From Trochalopteron elliotii (taxonomy: Eukaryota > Chordata > Aves > Passeriformes > Leiothrichidae), in contig JANPWX010000359.1 of NCBI GenBank assembly GCA_024734555.1, positions 1,449,042 to 1,513,041 on the forward strand: DNA of 64,000 bases, given 5' to 3'. Numbering within the stretch: the stretch's first letter is position 1; each line of letters starts with the position of its first letter. The notes under the pieces were generated by a model, which was not told where the DNA came from, searched no databases, and was given only the letters and a program-made list of their open reading frames with translations. The translations under genes were made by a program, and so were the position numbers. Of this stretch, positions 1-11,046 are shown piece after piece.

Positions 1-957
1 TGGAGTCAGAGCTAAGAACAAAATTATATTTGTTCAGTTTTCATGTTTTTTTACAATAAAATTTGGAAAGCATTTTTCTGGTTTTGCTTGGGGGCTTTTT
101 CCCATTATTTTTTCTTTATTATTTTTGTGAATTTAAGTGCATGGCTGAGGGTCTAGGCAATCCATCCCTTTAATCCAACTGGTATGTAGTTATCAGCCAA
201 ATTATGAAATTTTGACTACTTGGGTGACTTGAACAATTTATTGCTATATCCAAAATTCTGTAAATGCAAAACAAGAACTAGACTTCACAACAGGAAAGAG
301 ACTTTAAAAATCTAGCAAATTATTTTGCGGTATCACAGGTAGCCACTTATATTGGAAGTTCATACAAACTCAGAGGCTGATCCTGCAGATGTTAGCACTT
401 CAGAAAACTTGAATTCAGTGTGATTTGCTCAGCTCAGTACATACATATCCATGGCTGTTTGGGGGTTCTCCATCCAGCCGAAGTGTATGAATCTGATTTT
501 GCATTTTAGGTTGTAGTGCAAAGCTGTATAGTACGAAGTGGCAAATTTTAAAACAATTAGAAACTGATTATATATTGCATTAAGACAGAAAATGTATTTT
601 GTATTTAAAACTTGACAAGTGGTGTTATGAATATTACTGATCCTCCAGGTCCTTGTTTTTTTGATGACCATTTTTTGTTTTGCCAAACACGATTTCCTAG
701 AGAAGACATTAAAACCAGAAAGCCTAGTATTGCATCATGCCGTCTATTTATAAAGTCTAAGGAATAAACACAGCAAAAATTAATTACAATTATTCATGTT
801 CTTGAAAATGACAGTACATGACAAGTAAGAAGGGTCACTATTGCTCACTTCTTTTGTAAGACAATCTTTGTTTACCTAGTTCCCAAGTGTTAAGAGCCAG
901 TATGGTACATTTGCATAGGATAACTAACATATACCACACCATTTTCACGTCTGCAAG
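1..957. other. AT-rich intergenic or intronic DNA, no gene seen
   Basis: No recognisable gene, repeat family or RNA gene is visible. The only ORF of note is 85 codons on the minus strand at 429-686. It has no recognisable motif and is within chance expectation for AT-rich DNA. Confidence 0.6.
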
Positions 958-1110
958 TACACGTGAGTAACCGTAATTACACGTGACACCAATTACTCTA
1001 TTACTTTGTATTAAATTATAATGGAAAATTCCACTAGAGAATTGAAGCCTAATTGCATCTTAATTTGCATATTTTTGCATATTAATTACATCTCAGATGA
1101 ATAATAAATT
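958..1110. promoter_or_regulatory. Candidate enhancer: paired E-boxes plus octamer-like and TAAT sites
   Basis: A 9-bp direct repeat, TACACGTGA, occurs at 958-966 and 978-986. This puts two perfect CACGTG E-boxes exactly 20 bp apart, about two helical turns. About 70 bp further on are three octamer-like half sites ending in TTGCAT (1051-1058, 1063-1070, 1073-1080), followed by TAATTA at 1082-1087 in a TAAT-rich stretch. CACGTG is the classic bHLH (USF/MYC/CLOCK) site, ATTTGCAT is the POU-type octamer, and TAAT is the homeodomain core. The regular spacing is seen in the sequence; enhancer function is inferred. AT-rich DNA yields TAAT and TTGCAT cheaply, so the E-box pair is the stronger part. 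Confidence 0.3.
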
Positions 1111-3174
1111 TCAGCAGATTTTTAATTTATGCATAGACACAAAAACAAGTGGAGAAATAATTTACAAAAAAATACCAGCAACTATTACTTAGGGCATTCA
1201 ACTAATTTTGCTTAGTTTAGCAAAACAAAACTTGGTTTGTTTAATATAGCATCTTTAGGCTGATTGCTGTTTATTGCACAATATGTCAGTTTTGAAGCAC
1301 AGAGAGAAGCTGAATCTTTTTAATAGAAAAAATAAATGTTAATTCAGAGCATTTTAAGTTGAGGGATTTTACATTTTTGAACAAAATGTTTGGAGGACAT
1401 TGCTATTTAATTAATTTGAGAATGGGCTTAATTGTGATAGGTTTTTTACTTATAAGACATCTTATTTCCTTGCATTTTTTAATGAAGGAATAAAAAATAG
1501 AATATTTTAAAAAGTCTTGATGAGGAGGTTTCTCTGTTAATCAAATGTGGAATGTTTTCTTGTTTAAAGACAGTGGTTGAGCCACTACAATTTTGATGAC
1601 TATTAGTTTCAAACAAAGGGCAAAATTAAGGCCAGGAAATGTGTAACATTTTAAATCAACATATATTTAAATAATTCTGGTGGTATTCTGTTTATTTCAG
1701 AGTCATTTTATACACCAGAAAAATAGCTACATAATCAAAATAAACAAAAAATCTTACTTAAACCTGCAAAGCTTTTCTTAATTTTAGAGACAAAATAATC
1801 TAAGTTACCCCCATTAAATTCAGTTGGACTACTCATTTATACAAAGTTAGGAAGGTAGGAAAAGGCAGAGTCAATTACAGTATTTGCTCTTTTTGGCTTA
1901 GCAGTTCTCAAATCTTTATTAGAAAATAAATAAATATTTCACATATCTCTGTAAAATTTATTTAACAAAAAATAAAATTAACAGTACGAATTTCACAAAA
2001 AGGCTTTGCTTCCATAAATTTCAGCCACATTATCGACTGACTTACTGCTTTTCTAGTCTATAAAACTGAAGTCCCTTTACGCTGTCAACTTATCCCAAAG
2101 CCTAATCTGGTATGATGCCTTTTGTACCTGCTGCCGCAGTCAATCTGAGACTGCCTGCACAAAGAATAATTCTATTGATCATTTGCCAAATTGTACAAAG
2201 AGAATGGATGTCAATGCTCTAATAAATCAGGAGACTGTCGAGATGAATGAATATATTTGTCTTCTCCTTTGCTCCAAAAAAATTTTAAAAAGCCAATACA
2301 AAAACACCAAACCTTAAAGAAACTTATATTTTCTAATTTGTTTTGTAGTTCTGCAACTGTGGGGTCTAAGCAGAATAGGAGTAGACTGTGTAATCTCCAA
2401 GAGTCCACTATATGTATCTTCTGGTGCAGTAGTCTGGATTTTGCTAGTCGAAATGGCCTGGGAGATTGTTAAAATGAGCACCACATAGCATATGTTCACA
2501 TTGTACCAGCTATGGATCATTATTTTTACTTGTCAAACAGGAATCTGATGAATACCAAGCTATACTTTTTGTTTTACAATGACACTTTTTAAAATTAATA
2601 TATCCCTAGGAAAAGTTTTCTTTTTCTCTAGAAAGCACTGAACATAGCAAATGTGTTCTTGTTGTGATGTCTATTGCTATCATGTCTCTGGTTTCTGGTA
2701 TCAGGTGCCTGTCACTTGGTTCCATCTGCACAGCACACCAAATCCCATTAGTAGCACCATCTTTAGTACCCTTCTTGTTAAAAGTTAAAACAGTTTAGCT
2801 TTCAAAAATAGCATTCTAATGAGGAACGGGATTGTCCTTTTACGTTCTGAACATCCCATTTGGCAGGGTTCAGATAAGCAGAGGGAAATTGCGCTGAATG
2901 AACTGAAGTGGGGCTATGAATCTTCAACTGTTAAACAATAGTTCCCTCTCATGGACATTGGAAGCTACCGCAGTTTGCAAAATGTGGCTGGAGAGTGGCA
3001 GCATTAAAAAAAAAAAATACATTTTGCTTCTTCCATGCATCAAACATGGGATATTTGCTTACAGAGGGGAGAAGAAACAGTCGCCACAACACTCACCATT
3101 ACCCTAGTCTATGCAAATATGGGTGGGAATGCAAGGTCTTTTTTATAACACTTTGCAAAGGGATGTACTTTTTC

Positions 3175-3182
<8 letters not shown>
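1111..3182. other. AT-rich DNA without a recognised gene
   Basis: The stretch holds only short overlapping ORFs (60-71 codons around 2211-2520 and 2916-3107) with no recognisable domain. No interspersed repeat was recognised. Confidence 0.55.
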
Positions 3183-3205
<23 letters not shown>

Positions 3206-3209
3206 TTTT
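3183..3209. repeat. Poly(T) tract, T27
   Basis: This is an uninterrupted run of 27 T, preceded by a T-rich stretch with scattered C from about 3168. It could be a homopolymer expansion or the poly(A) tail of an insertion on the minus strand. I see no recognisable retroposed body on the 3210 side, so a simple homopolymer is the safer call. Its length is likely to vary between individuals and to be prone to sequencing error. Confidence 0.9.
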
Positions 3210-6200
3210 GGTAAGGTATTTCAACTGGGAGAATACTTAGCAGGAAGTTTATAATAATATTATGTATTTTTTATTCAGTCCTCACCATAACAGAAAAATT
3301 TAGCATTTCATCTCAATAAAGTACAAGTTAGTATAAATAACTTGGTCAAATGAGATTGTAATGGATCATGTATTTTGTAGTTATACTTAAGATCAGTCTT
3401 TGATATCTTGAGATTGGGTTTGATCCTGCAAGATAGTAAAGCCTGAGTCTCCTCTTGAAATTTGGAAATGTAAAGTAATCCCTGTAATCTGCCTTGATAT
3501 GAGAATTCTATTCCCACAGCATCTTCTTTCTCCCTTGAATTCCCACTGCAATATTTCAGGAAAAAGTTATCTGTTTTTCCTTAATTTGGTGTTGTTCAAT
3601 TCTTGTGCTGCCTGTTTCTGTAAAATTAGGTTGCTTTTTCCTTTTCCAATTAACTACCACACACAACATCACACAGAAAGCAGAAGAGAATTTATCAGTT
3701 TATTTTCTGTATTTACATATCCTAACAAAATACCTTTTAATCCTCCAAAGATCTATTTGGGCTTTGAATGTTAACATTCTCCTGCTTTATTTTGGAAATA
3801 AGGACCAGCTTGGAACTGCACTCTTGCAGAGATGTGTTTCAAAATCCCTGTGTTCTCTCTCTTTCAGAAAGCATAGTTCGATCAACCAATTTAGCAAATG
3901 CTTATACAAAAGGCTGAGGACAGATGACAACTGACATTTTTGCTGGATACAATTTTCAGTTTTTGACCTACATGAAGACAGCCAGGATATGCTACTCGTT
4001 ACATTCCAAATTTATCTTGGTACAAGATATTCTTGCGGCTGTTAACAAAAATTACTCTTAATTCCAGAATTGCAAAAGACATAACAAAATTTTTAGAATT
4101 AGGATGGAAACAGAAATTATTTATATACTGATTTTTTTTAGCATCTTAAAATGTTTTGTAAAGATTTTTAAAAATCCAACACAGCTGTCAAAATGAACTG
4201 TTTGTGAGGGGGGGATTCTGTTGTGGCATATGTGAAAATATTTTTGTTGATTTTCCAAAGTGTAAGATATTTGCAGGGGAAAAAAATATTTAATGTGAAT
4301 TTCAAAATTGAAATAATGGACATAATTTTAAAATCAGTCACTCAAATGCATTTGACATTTGCAATAAAATGTCATTACTGAATCTATGTAATGTTTGCAA
4401 AAATATATTGTATATACAAAATAAGAATATAATAGTGAAAAAAGGCATGATTCTGAAAGTCATTCACAGGGCTTTGTGCAGGCAGAAGATATTGATACAA
4501 AGACTTGAGGAATAATTTCTACGGTTTGTCTATAAATCATGTAAGAAGGTTTGTCAATGCATTTCCAAACTGCTTTATCCTTGTTCTGATTAACTCAAAA
4601 TTAGAAGTTAATTCTTGGCTTCTTTTCAGAAGGTGAGCTCTAAGTATCTGTTCCCACATTTATATGATGTGGATGCCTGGCTTCAGGAAGATGAGTTAGA
4701 ATAACAGCTCATCTCACAGAGAAGTATCATACATATAACTGAATCCTAATTTCCCTCCTTTTTAATTCTAATTGCCCCATTTCACTGTGCTATGCACCTG
4801 TAATACTAGAGATAAATAGGCTTCTTTGAGGCTGTAATGGTAATTTTTGTCATCCCTGTCCACTTCAAGGAGCAACAGAAGATGTTTGTTTCCACTAGCA
4901 ACAGAAGATGAAAAAGATGAATTGCAAATCTGAGGCAGCCATGCCTTGTGTAGGCATGATCTTGTCCAAGTGACCAAGCTGGAGTATCCCCAATGAGCTC
5001 TAAAATTCAGCATTTGTCTGATATATTTCAAATGTAGGATTTTGCTGTGTTTTCCTCAACTTTTGTACCTTAGATGCCAGGAATCTGTGTGTTTTGTCAG
5101 GTGAGAATGCTCATGTGCAATGAAGGAGAAGCTGAATTTGCAACACAAAACATAAATCCATCAGCCAAGTGTGACCTGTACAACCAGGGACTGGCTACCA
5201 AGCCTCCAAGCAAAGTAGACCCAGGTCACAGATCCCCATCAGGAGTAGTAGTACCATAGAAAATGGAGCTGCTCTTGTGCTTCTGCAGTGGATTAGATTA
5301 GGACCTATAGCTCTAGGGTGGACTTTTCCATAGTAATCTCCTCTATTCCATAGAAACAGTGAATCTGCAGCTTTGCACAGGGCTCTCCCTATCCTGTTAG
5401 GACCACCTCAGCCTTCCTCTGTGTGTGTTTTTTTTGCGTAGCTGAGCATCCTAACTTTGAGTTAATACTGATCTGTCATCTATGGGGTTGCAAAAATTGG
5501 TTTTAACTCACTGCTGAGATGCCTGGTGTTGGGACTGGTATGAATAATATGACAATTACAGTTATATACTTATCCAGGTGCAGGGAAATAAAGGAAACTT
5601 TTAGTTAAACATCTGAATATAAGGCAGAAAATGCTATAGAGATTTCAGGTAATCTTTTGCTTTCATTTATTGCTTTGGGGTATTTATATGTTTTACTTTC
5701 ATATGTACGCAAAACAGTTTTGTACTTTTTATATCATTCAGGAAAGCTTGGAAGTAGAAACAGGAGAAAGAGATACTGAAATAAAACTGATCCATTTCTC
5801 TCCTTTACAAGCAGATGTAAAGAATCAAATCCATGCGATGAACCGATTGCTGTAGTCGCCATGTGATTTTCTTTGACATTTTTTCACTTATTTACTTGCA
5901 CAGGAGAATATAGCAGCAAAACAGCACCTTTGTCCTAGTTAGGGGTTTGGAAGGAATGCTCAAGGTACGAAGACATGAGTATCTCTCCAACGAGTGGATG
6001 TTACTTCAGTCTTCAGAGACCTTGGGTCTACTTTCTTCCTTAAATTAGACTCTCATTCCTTATTCATAAGATTGCCATTTTCCATCCCTGCTCATGCTTT
6101 CAAATCTCAGCTTTGAAAAGGTGAGATTTGCTGAGTCAGACACTTTAACTGGGGTGGCTCTGTATTTTACTTTTCCCTGTAGTTTTTTTCTTTATAGCAC

Positions 6201-6985
6201 CCATGAAAGTTAATCAGGATGGGAAAGTATTGGGGAAATCCTAGCCTGTCTTTAAATCAGCCAAGTATTAGCTGCAGAAGAAAAAACACAGTGTGATTTA
6301 TAGCTGCCAAAACATTTTTGGGTTACTAAGCTGCTTACCATGTTCTTTGTCTCCTATCTGCTATATAAAAATGACTGTTTAAAAACTGTGTGAAAATTTT
6401 CAAAAACACCTTTAAAAGATTCCATTACTTAAAGTGATTTGGATAATTGTGTTCAATGGTAGCCATTATTTAAAAATATAATTAGTTGCTGAACTCAGAG
6501 AAGGAGGGAAATTTCTGCAGGTGTTTCTCATTATTTGCTATGCATACAAAATATCTGCATAAATTACCATTATTATTTCAATGTATACTAAGAGACAATA
6601 AAGCATTAGCAAGCAAAGGAAAATGTTGTTGACCCACAATCTGTGTTAGCAGCACAGTTTTGGCCCTCAGTGTTTTTGAGGCACATGTGCAACAGCATTC
6701 AAGATTGAAATTACAATTTTGCACCTGTAACAACATTAAATATGTAACAAGAGTGTATCAGAAGGATATTGAAAATGCAAAGACATTAGGAGAAAGACAG
6801 TAGCATATGCCAGTGACTGTACCACAAAAAACAAGCATTGATAGGCAGAACTTTTCATTCTATATTAAGGCTTCATGTAAAGAAAGTCATTCCATAAGGA
6901 TCTGAGCCTCCAATAATATATTTTTAAATTTATTGATGCTGCTACAGAATGATTTGTATGTGAAATGCAGAGACCAGTTAGGAAC
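3210..6985. other. AT-rich DNA without a recognised gene
   Basis: Short ORFs up to 109 codons (3605-3934, plus) overlap one another in several frames and have no recognisable motif. I saw no repeat family, RNA gene or island-like composition. Confidence 0.55.
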
Positions 6986-7085
6986 TTCTGACTTTAATTC
7001 TGGTTCTGAGCAAGACATTCTGCAACTTTGTGAAAGTTTCTATTTCTAATTCTGTGAAATGGAGTAATAGTAAGAATAAGAGATG
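6986..7085 (+). repeat. Possible ancient MIR-like SINE fragment
   Basis: The stretch reads like a decayed MIR in sense orientation. A 'ttctggttctg' block is followed by a 'gagcaag' block, then a 'gtttct' block, then 'gtgaaatgg' and a run of 'agtaatagtaa'. That order follows the MIR core and 3' part, in which a TCTGCCAC-GGGCAAG-CAGTTTC-TGTAAAATGGG-ATAATAATAG sequence is expected. MIR and related core-SINEs occur as old copies across amniotes, including birds. Divergence is high and the comparison is from memory, so a chance match is possible. Confidence 0.35.
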
Positions 7086-7495
7086 AACAATATGCAGAAA
7101 AAAAAATCAAATTATCTACTAGATCAGTCATTTTGAATATATGTATTCTTTATGAATACAAGTAAGAGGAAATTTCAGACAATCTTAAATTTCATAGAAA
7201 TTTATTCAGTTTTAGAAACTTGAGTTATTCACTGCTTTATATGTTAGTTTTACAAAGAGCCTTTATAAAAGTAAGCTTTGATTAGTTTACTGGAATGTTG
7301 ATGCAAAAAGAAGCATTTACTCATTGCAATAAAAGTTTTATCTTTCCTATCTCAGCATGTTTTATTTTCTTCCTTTTTTTTCTAGATTGTTATCCAATAA
7401 AGGGGAAATTATAATAATCTGAAGTCAATGCATACCCATGAATAGCAAATAAATTAGTTCTCTCTTATTGATTATGAATGCTTTGCGTCTTGACA

Positions 7496-7536
7496 CAGCA
7501 CCCCACCAGGGTGCTTGTTTATAGCACCCCACCAGG
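7496..7536. repeat. Short direct repeat with hairpin
   Basis: The 14-mer AGCACCCCACCAGG occurs at 7497-7510 and again at 7523-7536, a 26-bp period. The first copy continues into GGTGCT, which pairs with its own AGCACC start and gives a 6-bp stem. CCACCAGG resembles the first half of a CTCF core, but the second half is degenerate in both copies. Confidence 0.6.
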
Positions 7537-8079
7537 TAGAAAGGACTGCCTTGAAGGGAGGAGCAAGGTTTCTCACTGTACACTCAGGATGGAATGGTAT
7601 CCACATCAAGACCTTTCTCACACTTCAAATCTCATAAATTGATGATGAACTTATGCTCTGAAGTATTTATGCTCTGAGCAGACTTTGCATTTTACAATAC
7701 AATACTATGATGTTTCATTTCAATAAGGGAGATGCAGTCTATCTGAGGCTCAAGTCCACAAGAAGTCTGGAAGGGCCAAGGTTCATGATTAGAACTCCCA
7801 AGAGGAGTAGATTCATATACTCTTCAAATAACCATTTGCAATTAAACAGAATTTATTAGTTTTACAACCCCCTTAAAAAAATTCAAAGGATAATCTGGTG
7901 GTAATTGACTTGCATTTCTTACTAAAAGAATGTGGTATGTATAAATGCAAGATAACATTATGTGAATAAAAGTCTTCAGGAAGATTGAAATGATGCAGTC
8001 GTTATCTGCATAGGCATAGATTTTGGTGTTCTCCATTCCATATTCCTGGAATAATGCAAGACCTTGGACAAAGGTGTAT

Positions 8080-8569
8080 TGTGGCGGTGTACATTTTGGG
8101 TTTTCCAGTAATTCTGTGTGTTTTTGTTATTTGTTTATAATGGTTTGATCTGACACCCCCATCCCTAAACCCCGTGGTCCTTCCCTGGTAATGGGCCTTG
8201 TCAATCACCTTGTAAAAATTAGGAAGATTCTGGTGAAGATGCTAGGTGATTCGGCAGAACCCTCAGGTTCCCACCTTTCTTCATTGTATCCCTGTTCTGG
8301 GTCACACCCCACCCTCCTGGATTGGTTCTGGGTTCCCCCTGCTCGGTGTACGCCCCTGGGGTACTCAAGGTGAGAACAGAGGGCCAGAGCTCACTCAGCA
8401 CGTGGGCAGCTCCCTGGGTAGAATAAAGCCTGGTGAAATCTACATGAAGAATCCACTCTTTCTTCCACACCACCGACCATGCTCCAGCCTGAGGTTCAGA
8501 CCCACCAAACTTCCCTTATATGCTGGTCAAAGAGCAAGCTAGCCGGTAAAGCAGCTCAGGACACCAACA
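8080..8569 (+). mobile_element. Probable solo LTR of an endogenous retrovirus
   Basis: The block starts with TGTGGCGGTGT and ends with ACACCAACA, giving imperfect inverted termini of the TG...CA type. It is about 490 bp long and clearly more GC-rich than its flanks. A polyadenylation signal AATAAA lies at 8422-8427, followed by a C-rich 3' portion, which is the usual U3-R-U5 order for a plus-strand LTR. No primer-binding site follows the 3' end and no gag, pol or env remnant is visible nearby, so it reads as a solo LTR. GTGTA pentamers sit at 8074-8078 and 8572-8576, close to but not exactly at the expected target-site duplication. I cannot name the subfamily. Confidence 0.65.
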
Positions 8570-10157
8570 TAGTGTACAGTAAGAGACTCAGCTTTTTGGA
8601 GAATTCTGTATTTGCGAGTCTCCAACTTCTCCTGTGAATTAAAGGAAGGAAATTGATATTTAAAGTCACCAGGAAGCATCTTAATGATCAGGTTCAGAAT
8701 CAATAGCAGAAAATTTAATAGTTACGTCTTATGGGAGTCAAAACATTTAATTTTTGAAAATCAGTTGCATTGAAAAGTAGTCATGTTAGAAATATTTTAG
8801 TCATTCCCTGGTAATTTTAGACCAATTTATTCCATATACTTCCCAGGTTTCAATAAGCATTGTCTTTCATTGAGAGAATATTCTTCTAGCCTTACTATTC
8901 TAATTTCCCTTGCTTAATGTAAAATATTTTCTCTCCCGAGTAGGATGTTCCTTTGTGTTTGTTTTGATCTGTAAATTCTTTTTAATTTGGAATGCCTGGT
9001 TTCTTTTTGTACTGTTCTTGGTGGTTTGCTTATTTTTAACAGGAAATAGGTAACAAATTGTTTATAATTAGTTGAAGTATGACTATCCAAAAACATAACA
9101 GTTGCAAAATTTAAGTGAAGGAAAAGTAAGAATTTCAGAGCACATGACAAGTGTAAGGATACACTGTATAAAGGTATGAAAGGCCAGAATGATTATGCTG
9201 TGTGACAAAGACTGTTCGTTTAGAAAGCACCATATCTTTCATTTACCTAAGAAATAGCACCATGTAAAGTATTGCATTTATAAAACTATTCCTCCTCCTA
9301 AAAATATCCTGTAACTTAAAATTCCATGTGGTATACTAATTCTTTTAACCATTCAAGAGAATAGCTGGAGACTAGCCTTGAAATTTATAAGGACTCTGAT
9401 CTCCATAATTTTGGTGGTGTATCACAGTAACATGAAGGAGCAGATTTATTAATTCTTTCTTCTGAGATTAAATGTAATTGGTTTAAAGAAATAATCATTC
9501 TTTTGTTTGAGTTTTATGCATTTCTTATGAAGAGCTAACACATTTTTCTGCAGTCTGACAAAGTATACGGTCTTTTATCCTCATTTCCCAGTGGATAAAT
9601 ACTTTGTTAATTAATAAAGTATTATACTAGCACTTAGTGTCTGCATTTAACAGTGGAAGGATTTTATTCAGATTATGTTAATAGATTGTCTGCTTTATTT
9701 TTGCATTAATTACAACCTTTTCCTGTGATATTGTCATAAAAAAATTGTCCCTATGAATACAGGGGGCTTGTTTGGATTATTTTTGTTTGACTCTTCTGAA
9801 ATAATGCCTGTTACATACTTTTATTTACGCTATTAAGCTGGATGATAAATCATATACTTACAATTATAAAAATTGCAAATTCAACTTTTCTTCTACTTCT
9901 CAGTTGTTTACAAGTATATCCTGATATACATATGCAACTGTATATGAGTATTTAAGCACGTACAAATAGGAAACGAATTTGTGAGTATCTTAGATTTTCT
10001 TGGTGCATTTTTTTCTGATTGTTTGGCTTTTTTAATATCAGCTTAATCATATCCTACAGTTGCTAACGAAAATGTATGAGATTTCTTGCTAAGAAAGACT
10101 GAGGAATGAGAAAAAAATAATAACCAGAATGAAAAAAAAATCACCATAAATACTTAC
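8570..10157. other. AT-rich DNA without a recognised gene
   Basis: No gene or repeat was recognised. The longest ORF is 78 codons on the minus strand at 8914-9150, with no recognisable domain. Confidence 0.55.
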
Positions 10158-10242
10158 CTTTGTAACAGTGTTGCAATTCTCTGCATATTGCTGGATTGAG
10201 TTTGTCCAGAGAATGTGTGAGGACAGTGGCAGGTCTTTGCAT
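10158..10242 (-). other. Exon-like segment, minus strand (85 bp)
   Basis: Read on the minus strand, the segment is bounded by a consensus 5' splice site, AAAG|GTAAGT (donor bases at 10152-10157). At the other end is a moderate acceptor ending in GACTAG (AG at 10243-10244), preceded by a pyrimidine-leaning stretch. The enclosed 85 bp is open in the frame that begins with ATG directly after the acceptor, giving 28 codons plus one base. The peptide resembles nothing I know. Splice-site look-alikes are common in 64 kb, so this is only a candidate for an lncRNA or gene exon. Confidence 0.15.
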
Positions 10243-11030
10243 CTAGTCAATAAGACAGTGTATGGATGTGGGAAATGGAGGAGCTTCATGGAACTGTAAT
10301 GTAGGACATTCCTAATTAGCCTTTACCTATGTCCGTGTCCATGTCATGGGAAGAGGAACCAGTTTCATTTTCAATATCTTTTGGCCACATTTCCTTGAAA
10401 GGGGAAATTATTTGTCACTATAGGAAAGCGCATTGTATTATTTGGTTTTGTATTTCACTTCTAATGATAGAAAGAGTATCTCCTTGTCGGATGCTTAAAA
10501 TTAGTGAAACCTCATTTTATTCTGTGGGAGTCTGATCATACTGGCCTGTAAATAGAAAACATGTGACATTTTTAGAATGCTCAAAACAAGTCTAGATGTG
10601 ACCTGAGGCATTAATTCTATATGAGATGTGTTTTAAAATATACTGCAATTAAATTTTTTTTTCTTTTCCATTTCCCAATAATTCTGCTGAACTGATGATA
10701 CATTGGTAATGAAGGAAGTGCCAAGTTTTCTATGTAATCTCTTACTTATTCAGCTTGTTGTTCTTATTTTCAAATAAAAGGCTCTTTAAAGGCATAGATA
10801 ATTTTTAAAAATCTATCTGCAATGGTAACAAAGATAATTACTACATGTGCTTCATTAAAAATGTCTGAGATACTAGAGATATGTTAGAGGAGTTTCCAAG
10901 TTAGAACTTAGCCTAGGTGCCCCTGACTCAGAAGGCAAATAACTATCAGTCGTTTATCATTCTGCTATCCGTGGCACTTTTTTGGGGGGTTTGGGGATTT
11001 TTTAATAATTATAAGTATTTCCTGCAAGTA

Positions 11031-11046
11031 TAAATAAATAAATAAA
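11031..11046. repeat. Microsatellite (TAAA)4
   Basis: Four perfect TAAA units are followed by GATC. This is a short simple repeat without further significance. Confidence 0.85.

Noticed and set aside
3183..3209. Poly(A) tail of a minus-strand processed pseudogene
   Set aside because: No retroposed coding body or target-site duplication is visible next to the T-run.
7496..7536. Pair of CTCF sites in the AGCACCCCACCAGG repeat
   Set aside because: The first half fits the CTCF core but the GGGGGC half is degenerate in both copies.
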